A DNA stretch of 64,000 bases from Namhaeicola litoreus (GTDB lineage: Bacteria > Bacteroidota > Bacteroidia > Flavobacteriales > Flavobacteriaceae), in contig NZ_JBHTMY010000001.1 of the NCBI RefSeq assembly GCF_042679565.1, forward strand, positions 1 to 64,000. Direction: 5' to 3'. Position numbers and translations under genes: made by a program. Of this stretch, positions 24,925 to 33,621 are shown in pieces (within the stretch, counting starts at the first letter, position 1; each line of letters opens with the position of its first letter). The notes under the pieces are model-generated. The model saw only the letters and a list, made by a program, of their open reading frames with translations, was not told where the DNA came from and made no database searches.

Positions 24925-25785
24925 ATGGCAAACTTAAAAGAAATACGGAACAGAATTACATCCATAGGTTCTACGATGCAAATAACCAGTGCCATGAAAA
25001 TGGTATCTGCTGCAAAGTTGAAAAAGGCACAGGATGCAATTATTCAAATGAGACCCTATTCCAATAAATTGACAGAGCTTTTGCAAAACTTAAGTGCAAC
25101 ATTGGATGCCGAAGATGGTGGTGCTTTCACACAACAAAAAGAAGTTAATAAAGTTTTGATTGTTGCAATTACCTCGAACAGAGGATTATGTGGTGGCTTT
25201 AATTCTGCGATCATTAAGCATGTAAAAATGCTTTCTGAAACAAAATATGCTGGGAAAGACGTTAGTGTTTTAACCATTGGTAAAAAAGGTCATGACATCT
25301 TAGCTAAAACAAGCAAGATTTATGACAATCAAAGTGAACTATACGATGACCTCAATTTTGACAATGCAGCATTGATTGCAGAAAATTTGATGGAAGTATT
25401 TTTAAAAGGCTCCTTTGATAAGATCGAATTGGTTTATAACAGGTTTAAAAATGCTGCTACACAAATTGTCACTGAAGAACAATTTTTACCTATTTTACCT
25501 CCTGAAAAAGTTGGTAATACAAGTGTAGATTATATTTTTGAACCTTCTAAAAAAGAGATTGTTTTAGGGATTATACCTAAATCTTTAAAAACACAATTGT
25601 ATAAGGCAATTCGCGATTCTTTTGCAGCAGAGCACGGCGCCCGTATGACAGCCATGCACAAAGCAACCGATAATGCAAAAGACCTCAGAAATGAATTATT
25701 ACTTCAATACAACAAAGCGCGTCAAGCTGCTATTACAAACGAAATTTTAGAGATTGTTGGAGGAGCTGAAGCATTAAAAGGATAA
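24925..25785 (+). CDS. atpG: F0F1 ATP synthase subunit gamma
   Basis: The rotor shaft of F1, 286 residues from the ATG at 24925 (MANLKEIRNRITSIGSTMQI). The frame extends to a TTG at 24910, but the five extra residues are outside the family. The C-terminus (ALRNELLLQYNKARQAAIT-type helix followed by EILEIVGGAEAL) is typical. A strong terminator follows; atpD and atpC must lie elsewhere, as is common in Bacteroidota. Confidence 0.96.
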   Translation: MANLKEIRNRITSIGSTMQITSAMKMVSAAKLKKAQDAIIQMRPYSNKLTELLQNLSATLDAEDGGAFTQQKEVNKVLIVAITSNRGLCGGFNSAIIKHVKMLSETKYAGKDVSVLTIGKKGHDILAKTSKIYDNQSELYDDLNFDNAALIAENLMEVFLKGSFDKIELVYNRFKNAATQIVTEEQFLPILPPEKVGNTSVDYIFEPSKKEIVLGIIPKSLKTQLYKAIRDSFAAEHGARMTAMHKATDNAKDLRNELLLQYNKARQAAITNEILEIVGGAEALKG

Positions 25786-25805
25786 CATTTATTTACATAT
25801 TACAC

Positions 25806-25840
25806 AAAAAACGCCAAGAATTCTCTTGGCGTTTTTTTTT
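25806..25840 (+). terminator. Terminator of the ATP synthase operon
   Basis: ACGCCAAGA and TCTTGGCGT form a tight stem around a short loop, preceded by an A-run and followed by nine T, right after the atpG stop. It is a classic intrinsic terminator. Confidence 0.92.
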
Positions 25841-25949
25841 GATGATTTTTATTGTTTACCGAGAAAAACAGTCAACTGAACGAATAATTTTTGCCAACTC
25901 AATGGGACGCTCGTAATTTGTTTGCTCTAACAATTTAATAAATTCTACC

Positions 25950-26486
25950 ATGATGAAGCGTTTTATTTTAAACCAGAATTTCGTAGGTATACTTTTACTT
26001 ACAGCCGTAGTTTTATGCAATACAAGTTGTAGCAAAGATGATGACAACGATAAAAAGATTGCTGAAAGCATGCTGGAATCACTTGATAAGACCAAATGGG
26101 TTTTTGATGGAATTGGTTTTCCTGCTATTTATTTAAAATTCAATGATACAAACACTGATTTTATAGAATTGTGGGCCGCGATCGCAGAAATGGAGTGCTA
26201 TATCTATGGTAGTTCAGAGGATGACAATACATTACAAATTATAGAAAATTCAAAAACCAAATTAGTTATTAAAGCAACTGAATCCTCAGAATATTACTCA
26301 TTAATGATTATTACCTATGTCGGCGACAAGCTCAACATAAAGGACGAATATTATGTAAATGGCGTTTTGGACGATACAGATGTGTTGGTTTTTAATAAGA
26401 CAAGTGTTAACCTGGACAATTTAAACTTATGTGACCTTGGATTCGAGTTTAAATCTCCATTGGTAAAACAATCTTTTTCAAACTAA
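25950..26486 (+). CDS. Lipoprotein of unknown function
   Basis: A 178-residue predicted lipoprotein. The signal peptide ends at Cys27 (CNTSCSKDDDND), and the Asp-rich stretch after the Cys is typical of Bacteroidota lipoproteins, often surface-exported. The remainder is mostly beta-strand-like. No family was recognised. It begins the accessory region 25950-31664 and lies after the ATP synthase terminator. A second ATG directly follows the first. Confidence 0.65.
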   Translation: MMKRFILNQNFVGILLLTAVVLCNTSCSKDDDNDKKIAESMLESLDKTKWVFDGIGFPAIYLKFNDTNTDFIELWAAIAEMECYIYGSSEDDNTLQIIENSKTKLVIKATESSEYYSLMIITYVGDKLNIKDEYYVNGVLDDTDVLVFNKTSVNLDNLNLCDLGFEFKSPLVKQSFSN

Positions 26487-26588
26487 TTGAGAACTCAAAT
26501 TAAAAAAAGTACAATCTCGACCTTATAGATATAAATTTCTGTAGTGTAACTTTCTCAATAGAATAAGCTTTTACTTCATTCAAATAAT

Positions 26589-26596
26589 TATATTTG
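26589..26596 (+). promoter_or_regulatory. Promoter element of the lipoprotein/LytST cluster
   Basis: TATATTTG is an exact TAnnTTTG match ending 6 bases before the ATG at 26603, so the message would be nearly leaderless. It also explains why the TTG at 26594 is unlikely to be the start codon. A -33 TTG is not visible at the ideal distance. Confidence 0.4.
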
Positions 26597-26602
26597 AGTT
26601 AT

Positions 26603-27274
26603 ATGAAGGTCAAATTTATACTTACAACATTGATTTTGTTTATATTAAATGGATGTATAGTAAAATCTTTACATCCATTTTATACAGAAAATACGATCTT
26701 TTTTGACAACAGATTTCTGGGAACTTGGGAGGATGACAAATCCAATAAATGTGAGGTTTATTCTTTCCAAAAGAAATTTTTAGAAATCAACAAAAAACGA
26801 TCCTCTTCAGATTTAACAACAACAGAAATTGAAGAATTTAATAAATACAAAGACGCCTATTATATAGTCCTAACAGAAGGCAGTAAAAAAGCAACTTTCT
26901 CGGTATTTTCGTTTAAAATAGAGGATCAGGTATTTTTAGATTTTACGCCCATGTATATTGATCTAGGCAAGATTAACAATTTAGCCAGCCAACATTTAAT
27001 GGGTATGCACACTTTGGTTAAGCTGGAGTTCACAAATGACAATAGTGTAGTAAATCTCAAGTTCTTTGAAGAAGAAAAATTGAAAGAGTTGATTGATCAG
27101 AATAGAATAAAAATAAAACATGAAAAAATTGGTCACAATGAAAACAACTACTTGTTAACGGCTTCGTCAAGAGAACTTCAAAGATTCATCACGAAGTATA
27201 TGAACTCTCCAGATCAAGAAAAATGGGCCATGGGTCAGCCAAACAATTACAATTTTAAGCTCAAATTGAAATAA
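26603..27274 (+). CDS. Lipoprotein with HPFYT motif, paralogue 1
   Basis: A predicted lipoprotein of 223 residues (MKVKFILTTLILF, Cys at the end of ILNGC). The first mature residues are CIVKSLHPFYT, then LGTWEDD. It shares with the next gene the stretches LASQHLMGMHTLVKLEF, IDQNRIKIKHEKIG and FITKYMNSPDQEKWAMG. No characterised family was recognised, although the GTWED motif occurs in lipocalin-like Bacteroidota lipoproteins. It is probably co-transcribed with its paralogue and the LytS/LytTR pair. Confidence 0.7.
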   Translation: MKVKFILTTLILFILNGCIVKSLHPFYTENTIFFDNRFLGTWEDDKSNKCEVYSFQKKFLEINKKRSSSDLTTTEIEEFNKYKDAYYIVLTEGSKKATFSVFSFKIEDQVFLDFTPMYIDLGKINNLASQHLMGMHTLVKLEFTNDNSVVNLKFFEEEKLKELIDQNRIKIKHEKIGHNENNYLLTASSRELQRFITKYMNSPDQEKWAMGQPNNYNFKLKLK

Positions 27275-27376
27275 ACTTAATTGTTTTATATTCAACAATT
27301 AGGAGATGTTTACAACCATACTTGATAGAATATTTCACCATATGCAGTCTTTTTCAACCATCTAATCACAAAAGTT

Positions 27377-28039
27377 ATGAAACTAAGGCTATTTCAACAC
27401 ATATTAATACTCTTTGTATTCAACTCTTGTATTGTTCTGTCAATACATCCATTTTATACAAAAGAATCTATATACTTCGAAAAAAAACTTATAGGAAATT
27501 GGGAAGATCAATCTTACAATGAATGGAAAATCATTCCTTTTAAAGAATACTATTTGAGAAAACAGAAACAAGAAAATCTCTCGGCTGATTCGATTAAATT
27601 TCTAAAAAAATACATCCATGCCTATTTAATCACATATCAAGATGAAAAAAACCAAGAAATTGAATTCGTTGGAATGCCCTTTAAAATAGACAATAACTTG
27701 TTCATCGATTTCTATTTATCTTCCTGTGATTGTGAAATAGATGAGCTTGCATCTATGCATCTTGCTCCTTTGCATTCTCTTGCAAAAGTTGAGCTCTTAA
27801 ACAAGAATTCATTAAATTTAGTATGGTTAGGAGATGAAAAATTCAAGCACCATATAGATGAGAATAAGATTAAAATAAAGTATGAGAAAATTGGTCTTAA
27901 AAACGATCAATATATATTAAGTGATGACTCTGAGAATTTAGAGAAATTTATTAAGCGATATATGAATTCCGCCATACCAAATAAATGGGAATCAGGCGAA
28001 GAGCAGGTTGAAATTCATTTAACGAAAAAAGATGGCTAG
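27377..28039 (+). CDS. Lipoprotein with HPFYT motif, paralogue 2
   Basis: A 220-residue lipoprotein (Cys at residue 18, VFNSC) that is clearly a tandem duplicate of the preceding gene. It has CIVLSIHPFYT, then IGNWEDQ, LASMHLAPLHSLAKVEL, IDENKIKIKYEKIG and FIKRYMNS with KWESG. Its last 8 bases overlap the start of the histidine kinase gene, which ties it to that system by translational coupling. It could be a sensory partner or an output of the kinase; neither is shown by the sequence. Confidence 0.7.
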   Translation: MKLRLFQHILILFVFNSCIVLSIHPFYTKESIYFEKKLIGNWEDQSYNEWKIIPFKEYYLRKQKQENLSADSIKFLKKYIHAYLITYQDEKNQEIEFVGMPFKIDNNLFIDFYLSSCDCEIDELASMHLAPLHSLAKVELLNKNSLNLVWLGDEKFKHHIDENKIKIKYEKIGLKNDQYILSDDSENLEKFIKRYMNSAIPNKWESGEEQVEIHLTKKDG

Positions 28040-29093
28040 TATTAAAAACATACTTTTTAAACAAAAAAATCACAACCCCTATCTATTTAATGGCGTTATA
28101 TGGATAACTACGTTTTTTGTCATGTTATTTGCATTTTCAGAGGACAATCATCCTAAAAAAATTGATTTCCTGTATACTTCCTTTTTTCTAATTACTATAA
28201 TAATTCCTTCACTCATTAATTTATATATCGCAATTCCCAATTTACTTAAAAAAGAAAAATACATACTCTACGCTGTGGTCTTTTTGATCAATTTAATGCT
28301 TTTTACACAATTGAATATTTGGTTTTTTGACATGGTTATTGATAAGATTTTTCCCGATTATTATTTTATCTCTTATAACAGTAACCTAAAACTCATTGTT
28401 CTCTTTACATTATTCTTAATTGGCACAACTCTTCTCAAAATTTTTGAAGATTGGATTTTTCTAAACAGAAGAGAAAATGAAAAACTGGTTATAGAAAATC
28501 AGAAAATTCAGAGTCAATTATCTTCATTAAGATCTCAGATAAATCCGCATTTCCTATTCAATGCCTTGAATGTAATTTATGCTTTGGCATTGGATAAAAA
28601 GGAAGAAACGACAGATGCAATTGTTCAGTTGTCTGATATATTAAGATATGTAATTTACGATTCAAACACGAATCGTGTTATGCTAAAAGATGAAGTTAAG
28701 TTGATTAACAGCTATCTCGAATTTCAAAAATTTAGACTCCAAAAATCAAAAAGAATTAAATTCAATGCAAATGTTGAGAATGAGAACTATCTTATCTATC
28801 CTATGCTATTGTTGCCCTTGATTGAAAATAGTTTTAAGTATGGAAGTAATGATGGACTAAACAAACCATTTATAAAAATGGATTTGAAACAAATAAATGG
28901 TAGTTTTAGTTTTTGTATTACCAATAACTACGCGATCAGCCAAGGACATGAAAACAACAATTACTCTGGTGTTGGTATTGAAAATATTAAAAAAAACCTT
29001 GAAATTATCTACCCTGACCGGCATGTATTTGCAACAGAAAAAAATAATAATGAATTTAAAGTTACTTTAAAACTTTTTAGCCATGATAATTAA
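28032..29093 (+). CDS. LytS-type sensor histidine kinase
   Basis: A 353-residue membrane kinase with four hydrophobic segments (about 20-36, 48-70, 77-97 and 120-136). The HisK_5/LytS-type phosphoacceptor is NPHFLFN, with His173, and the ATPase part has LIENSFKYG (N box) and GVGIENIKKNL (G box). It has no extra extracellular domain, so sensing must be in the membrane. The gene overlaps the lipoprotein before it by 8 bases and the response regulator after it by 11 bases. Confidence 0.92.
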   Translation: MASIKNILFKQKNHNPYLFNGVIWITTFFVMLFAFSEDNHPKKIDFLYTSFFLITIIIPSLINLYIAIPNLLKKEKYILYAVVFLINLMLFTQLNIWFFDMVIDKIFPDYYFISYNSNLKLIVLFTLFLIGTTLLKIFEDWIFLNRRENEKLVIENQKIQSQLSSLRSQINPHFLFNALNVIYALALDKKEETTDAIVQLSDILRYVIYDSNTNRVMLKDEVKLINSYLEFQKFRLQKSKRIKFNANVENENYLIYPMLLLPLIENSFKYGSNDGLNKPFIKMDLKQINGSFSFCITNNYAISQGHENNNYSGVGIENIKKNLEIIYPDRHVFATEKNNNEFKVTLKLFSHDN

Positions 29094-29772
29094 TTGTCTC
29101 ATTGTTGATGACGAGGTTTCTTCACAGAAAGTCCTCGAGAAATTCATAAAAGTTGTCGATTTTTTGTCAATTGTTTGTATTTGTGATAATGCAGAAGATG
29201 CATTAGAAAAATTACAATACAACCATGAAATAGACCTATTATTCTTAGATATCAATATGCCAAAAATATCTGGCATCACGATGTATAAATCCTTACAAAA
29301 TCCTCCACCAGTCATATTTACAACTGCTTATTCAAAATATGCCATAGATGGTTTTGATGTAAATGCCATAGACTTTTTACTTAAACCTTTTTCCTTTGAT
29401 CGATTTTTAAGCGCTGTAAATAAGGTAATTGCAAAAAACAGTTCTCTACAAAACAACTTAATCAAAAACAATTCAATTTTAGTAAAAGCAGATAAAACTA
29501 TACATAAAATCAATATTAATGATATACTCTTTATTGAGGCTTATGGAGATTATGTTAAAATCCATCTGAAGGATAAGTACATTCTAACCAACAAAACATT
29601 TGCTTCTATATTAGTTTCATTACCTCAAAATAAGTTCATTCAAACACACAAATCATTTGCTGTAAACATAGATGAAATTAATACTCTACAAGGAAATCAA
29701 ATTACAATAGCTCATCATACTATTCCTGTTGGTCTCACCTATAAATCGAATTTCCTTACATTTTTTAAGTAA
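29083..29772 (+). CDS. LytTR-family response regulator
   Basis: A 229-residue regulator. The receiver domain (residues 1-118) carries the acidic pair DD at 9-10, phospho-acceptor Asp56 (LFLDINMP) and Lys101 (LLKPFS). The LytTR DNA-binding domain (about 130-229) contains ILFIEAYGDYVKIHL and FIQTHKSFAVNIDEI. It is the partner of the LytS-type kinase it overlaps. Targets are unknown; the lipoprotein and beta-barrel genes around it are candidates. Confidence 0.93.
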   Translation: MIINCLIVDDEVSSQKVLEKFIKVVDFLSIVCICDNAEDALEKLQYNHEIDLLFLDINMPKISGITMYKSLQNPPPVIFTTAYSKYAIDGFDVNAIDFLLKPFSFDRFLSAVNKVIAKNSSLQNNLIKNNSILVKADKTIHKININDILFIEAYGDYVKIHLKDKYILTNKTFASILVSLPQNKFIQTHKSFAVNIDEINTLQGNQITIAHHTIPVGLTYKSNFLTFFK

Positions 29773-29925
29773 AAAACCACTTGTTCATCGGTAATATGGG
29801 CAAGTACAACGAATTATTTTTACATAGTTACACCAATTTCGTTTCTTTAAATCAAAAAGTCAAAGTTGTTGAAGTGATTGAGTTACAAAGGTAATGCTCG
29901 TAAAAATATGGGTAAAAATCATCAT

Positions 29926-30435
29926 ATGACAAAATTAGTTTTGCTTTTATTGCTGATAGTTTTTCTATCTGGTTGTGAAGAGGATAGCTTGACCGAAATT
30001 AAATATGACGGAACTGGAGGAATATCCTGTTTAGTCGATGGAATGGTCTTGAAAAATGGACCAAGTGATGCTATTTGCAAATTCACTATTTTGGAAAATG
30101 GTATAATTATTTTAGAAATAATGTTTTTTGATAATACCAGTCAATGGGTATTTGAATCTGTTTATTTGAAAATTTACGATATTCATATTGATAACATTAT
30201 AGGATCGACCTATTATCTTGCTGAGAAAATGAATAATTCAAGCTATGCCGTTTATGAAATTGGAAGTTTGAAATATGAAACAAATAAAAACAATGTCGGA
30301 GATTTTACTATTTCATACTACGATTCTGAGAAAAAAGTAATTGCGGGATACTTTTCGTTTAATGCGAGAGGCAATGGAGAGGTTAAGAAAATAAAGTTTG
30401 GCCGATTTGACCTTCCTATAAATGAGCTTAAATAG
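29926..30435 (+). CDS. Small lipoprotein of unknown function
   Basis: A predicted lipoprotein of 169 residues: MTKLVLLLLLIVFLSGC, then a short EEDSL linker. The ATG at 29926 gives a clean signal peptide; an ATG at 29908 would add six residues, and a TTG at 29878 is less likely. The rest is beta-rich and has no recognised family. It lies about 150 bases after the LytTR regulator gene. Confidence 0.55.
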   Translation: MTKLVLLLLLIVFLSGCEEDSLTEIKYDGTGGISCLVDGMVLKNGPSDAICKFTILENGIIILEIMFFDNTSQWVFESVYLKIYDIHIDNIIGSTYYLAEKMNNSSYAVYEIGSLKYETNKNNVGDFTISYYDSEKKVIAGYFSFNARGNGEVKKIKFGRFDLPINELK

Positions 30436-30523
30436 GATTAATAGTAAAGTAGTGGTACTGTAATTTGTTATTAATGTGGCCTAAAAACCACTAAACTATA
30501 GATATTTTGATTTAAAATGTTTT

Positions 30524-30622
30524 ATGAAACAAACTAAAAAATTCACGGGTTACAATTATGCATTATTTCTTCTATTCAGGGTTCCATTCTACTTAAATTT
30601 TTATCTAAAATTTATTTTATGA
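30524..30622 (+). CDS. Possible 32-codon leader ORF
   Basis: This frame begins at ATG 30524 and ends with a TGA that overlaps the ATG of the next gene (ATGA at 30619-30622). The product would be 32 residues, basic at the start (MKQTKKF) and hydrophobic afterwards. The exact overlap makes a coupled leader peptide possible, but the ORF is short and could be coincidence. Confidence 0.2.
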   Translation: MKQTKKFTGYNYALFLLFRVPFYLNFYLKFIL

Positions 30623-31137
30623 AAAAATACTTTATGGTTACGATAGCATTTCTGTTATTTTCTCTTCCGTTTTATTCCCAAAAAAATATAGTGAAATTTG
30701 GGTTTTTACATAACGGCGGGACCAATTATGGTTTTACATATGAACGTTCAATAGCAAGTAACTTTTCATTATTGGCCCAATGGGGTTTTGTTACGGATAT
30801 CATATTTGACACTGATAACGCTGAATCATTTCAAGTTGGTTCAGGACTTTATCTGGAGGGAAGATATTATTTCCAAAAAGAAAAAGACTTGATGGAAGGT
30901 TGGCATGTAGGTGTTAATTTTTTATTCCAGGATACAGAAATGGAAGACGATTTTAGTACCGAATATCTAAAAAGAAAAGGCTTTGGAGTAACCACAGGTT
31001 ACCAATGGATTTTCTTAAATCATTTAACCATAGACACTATGTTTGGTTTAGGATATTCTATTAATTCAACTAATATTAAAAATTTAGACAATGGTGTTAT
31101 ATTTATTTTAGGCGCTAATCTAGGATACAATTTCTAA
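30619..31137 (+). CDS. Outer-membrane beta-barrel protein, paralogue 1
   Basis: A 172-residue exported protein. The signal peptide (MKKYFMVTIAFLLFSLPFYSQ) is followed by alternating beta strands, including NIVKFGFLHNGGTNYGFTYE and LYLEGRYYFQKEKDLMEGW, ending in GYNF with a C-terminal Phe, as in outer-membrane barrels. The length suits an eight-stranded barrel. It is a tandem paralogue of 31155-31664. Function is unknown. Confidence 0.65.
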   Translation: MKKYFMVTIAFLLFSLPFYSQKNIVKFGFLHNGGTNYGFTYERSIASNFSLLAQWGFVTDIIFDTDNAESFQVGSGLYLEGRYYFQKEKDLMEGWHVGVNFLFQDTEMEDDFSTEYLKRKGFGVTTGYQWIFLNHLTIDTMFGLGYSINSTNIKNLDNGVIFILGANLGYNF

Positions 31138-31154
31138 TCATTAAATTAAGACTG

Positions 31155-31664
31155 ATGAAAGCAAATCAATCTACAACGTTATTATTTACACTTTTAACCC
31201 TGCCCATTTTTGCCCAGGAAAATATAATAAAATTAGGCTTTTTGGGTTCTGGTGGAACTCTCTCGGGGTTACAGTTCGAAAGGTCAATTACGAAACAAAT
31301 ATCTTTTTTAGGAGAAATTGGATATGCTGAGGTCATAGATATTTTAGGTGTTGAATCAAATAAGGGCTTCGGTCTCTATGGCGAGGGTAGATACTATTTC
31401 TCAAAAAACAAGGATTTGATGGAAGGATGGCACAGCGGTATTTATCTTTACTATTTAAATACAAAGGGCGATGATTCCAGCTATTCTGATTATCATGTGA
31501 ACGCATTTTCTGTAGGTCTTAACGGAGGGTATCAATTCATTTTTTCAAGTCATATCTCATTGGATCTATTGGCTGGTGGAGGGATTCGTTTTGCATCTGG
31601 CACTTTTGATAGTGACACCGATTTTTATCCTCTTTTAGGGCTAAGTTTAGGTTACAACTTTTAA
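31155..31664 (+). CDS. Outer-membrane beta-barrel protein, paralogue 2
   Basis: A 169-residue exported protein with a signal peptide ending near FAQ (residues 18-20). It aligns over its full length with the previous gene: NIIKLGFLGSGGTLSGLQFE, LYGEGRYYFSKNKDLMEGW and the terminal GLSLGYNF. The two genes are 17 bases apart and share a message. Their divergence is considerable, so the duplication is not recent. The gap of 254 bases that follows (31665-31918) holds nothing I could assign. Confidence 0.65.
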   Translation: MKANQSTTLLFTLLTLPIFAQENIIKLGFLGSGGTLSGLQFERSITKQISFLGEIGYAEVIDILGVESNKGFGLYGEGRYYFSKNKDLMEGWHSGIYLYYLNTKGDDSSYSDYHVNAFSVGLNGGYQFIFSSHISLDLLAGGGIRFASGTFDSDTDFYPLLGLSLGYNF

Positions 31665-31918
31665 CGTAAACTGCGATAAAACTATTTCATTTCAACAAGA
31701 AATTATACGTCATTTTAGTTTGTATTGAATTTAAATTCTATCTCTTTACCTTTATTCTTTAAATTTACCTAAACGTGCAGATCAACTATATTTTCGTTGT
31801 ATATTCCTTTCATTTATAATTAATGTATTTTTTACATTTAATATTGATTTTTAGTGTCATTTGTCCAATTTATTCGTATACTTGACATAAGAATGAAGCT
31901 TAATTATAAATTGAAAAG

Positions 31919-33571
31919 ATGAAAACCAATTTTGAACTTATAGACTATGTCATATTCATTATTTATGCCTTAATCATTTTAGGAGTTGGTTTATGGGTTT
32001 CAAGAGATAAAAAGGGTCATCAAAAAAATGCAGAAGATTACTTTTTGGCGAGCAAAAGTTTGCCTTGGTGGGCCATTGGTGCGTCATTAATCGCTGCAAA
32101 TATTTCAGCCGAACAATTTATAGGTATGTCGGGCTCGGGTTTCGCCTCGGGTTTAGCGATTGCTTCCTATGAATGGATGGCGGCCATCACGTTAATCATT
32201 GTTGGTAAATATTTTTTACCAATTTTTATTGAAAAAGGGATTTATACGATCCCGGAATTTGTAGAAAAACGGTATTCAACAAATTTAAAAACCATATTGG
32301 CAATATTCTGGATTGCGCTTTATGTATTTGTAAACCTTACAACTGTTTTGTATTTAGGCGCTCTGGCCATCGAAACTATTTTGGGAGTTCCAATGATTTA
32401 CGGCATTATGGGTCTCGCTCTGTTTGCGGCAGCCTATTCTCTATATGGTGGACTTTCTGCAGTGGCTTGGACAGATGTTATACAGGTTGTTTTTTTGGTG
32501 TTAGGAGGGCTTGCAACTACTTATCTTGCACTGAATACTGTATCTGGCGGAGAAGGTGTTTTTAGCGGTTTAAAAACAGTCTATGATGCTGTGCCAGAAA
32601 GATTTGCTATGATTTTGGATAAATCAAATCCTGAATATAAAAACTTACCCGGTATTGGGGTTTTAGTGGGCGGACTTTGGGTTGCGAATCTCTATTATTG
32701 GGGGTTTAATCAATATATCATACAAAGAACGCTGGCAGCCAAATCTTTACCTGAAGCACAAAAAGGTATTTTATTAGCGGCATTTTTAAAATTATTGATT
32801 CCTCTTATTGTAGTGATTCCCGGAATTGCTGCTTATGTGATGGTCAATGACCCTGAAATCATGGGTAGTTTGGGAGCTGCCGGGCAACAAAATTTACCCT
32901 CACCGGAGCAGGCTGATAAAGCTTATCCCTGGTTGCTTCAGTTTTTACCAACCGGACTAAAAGGAGTTGCTTTTGCTGCATTAGCCGCGGCTATTGTCTC
33001 CTCTTTGGCTTCAATGCTCAACTCTACCTCAACCATTTTTACAATGGATATCTATAAACAATATATCAATCCAAACGCAAATGATAAACAAACTGTTAAT
33101 ACAGGTAGACTCTCTGCTTTAATTGCTTTGGTTATTGCCTGTATTATTGCTCCCCTTTTGGGAAATTTAGATCAGGCTTTTCAATATATCCAAGAATATA
33201 CCGGAATTGTAAGTCCAGGAATTTTAGCTGTCTTTTTATTGGGACTTTTCTGGAAAAAAACAACCAATAAAGCTGCGATCATTGGTGCTTTGAGTTCTAT
33301 TCCTATCGCTATGTATTTCAAAGTTGCTCCTAAGGGTTGGTCAGATAGTGCATTCTTTGTGGATGTTCCCTTTATGGATCAAATGGGCTATACTACCTTG
33401 TTAACCATGGTGGTCATCATTATTGCGAGCTTAATTCAAAACAAAGGAGCTGAAGATCCTAAAGGGATTCCTTTAAACAAACAAATGTTTAAAACAAATG
33501 CAAAATTCAATATCGGTGCCTTTACCATCATGGTTATTTTGGTAGCACTCTATGCCGCATTTTGGAACTAA
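31919..33571 (+). CDS. Sodium:solute symporter (SSS family, SGLT-like)
   Basis: A 550-residue transporter with 14 predicted membrane helices, homologous in layout to the sodium/galactose transporter vSGLT. Typical stretches are DYFLASKSLPWWAIGASLIAAN followed by ISAEQFIGMSG, and AYSLYGGLSAVAWTDVIQ. The substrate is probably a sugar, given the signature and the phosphorylase and glucan locus in the same window, but other solutes are possible. It faces the M14 peptidase gene convergently. Confidence 0.88.
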   Translation: MKTNFELIDYVIFIIYALIILGVGLWVSRDKKGHQKNAEDYFLASKSLPWWAIGASLIAANISAEQFIGMSGSGFASGLAIASYEWMAAITLIIVGKYFLPIFIEKGIYTIPEFVEKRYSTNLKTILAIFWIALYVFVNLTTVLYLGALAIETILGVPMIYGIMGLALFAAAYSLYGGLSAVAWTDVIQVVFLVLGGLATTYLALNTVSGGEGVFSGLKTVYDAVPERFAMILDKSNPEYKNLPGIGVLVGGLWVANLYYWGFNQYIIQRTLAAKSLPEAQKGILLAAFLKLLIPLIVVIPGIAAYVMVNDPEIMGSLGAAGQQNLPSPEQADKAYPWLLQFLPTGLKGVAFAALAAAIVSSLASMLNSTSTIFTMDIYKQYINPNANDKQTVNTGRLSALIALVIACIIAPLLGNLDQAFQYIQEYTGIVSPGILAVFLLGLFWKKTTNKAAIIGALSSIPIAMYFKVAPKGWSDSAFFVDVPFMDQMGYTTLLTMVVIIIASLIQNKGAEDPKGIPLNKQMFKTNAKFNIGAFTIMVILVALYAAFWN

Positions 33572-33621
33572 AAAATATAACATTTTAAAAAGTCCACTAA
33601 GTGCAGCATTTTAATATTAGG

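Noticed and set aside
25856..25952. Minus-strand frame whose last 31 codons (MVEFIKLLEQTNYERPIEL and on) look protein-like, next to the ATP synthase terminator
   Set aside because: Its longer version is antisense to a lipoprotein gene, the short tail has no recognised family, and there is no promoter. It could be a gene remnant, but I cannot support it.
26594..26602. TTG start three codons before the first HPFYT lipoprotein
   Set aside because: The TTG is the end of a TATATTTG promoter box; the ATG at 26603 gives a clean signal peptide.
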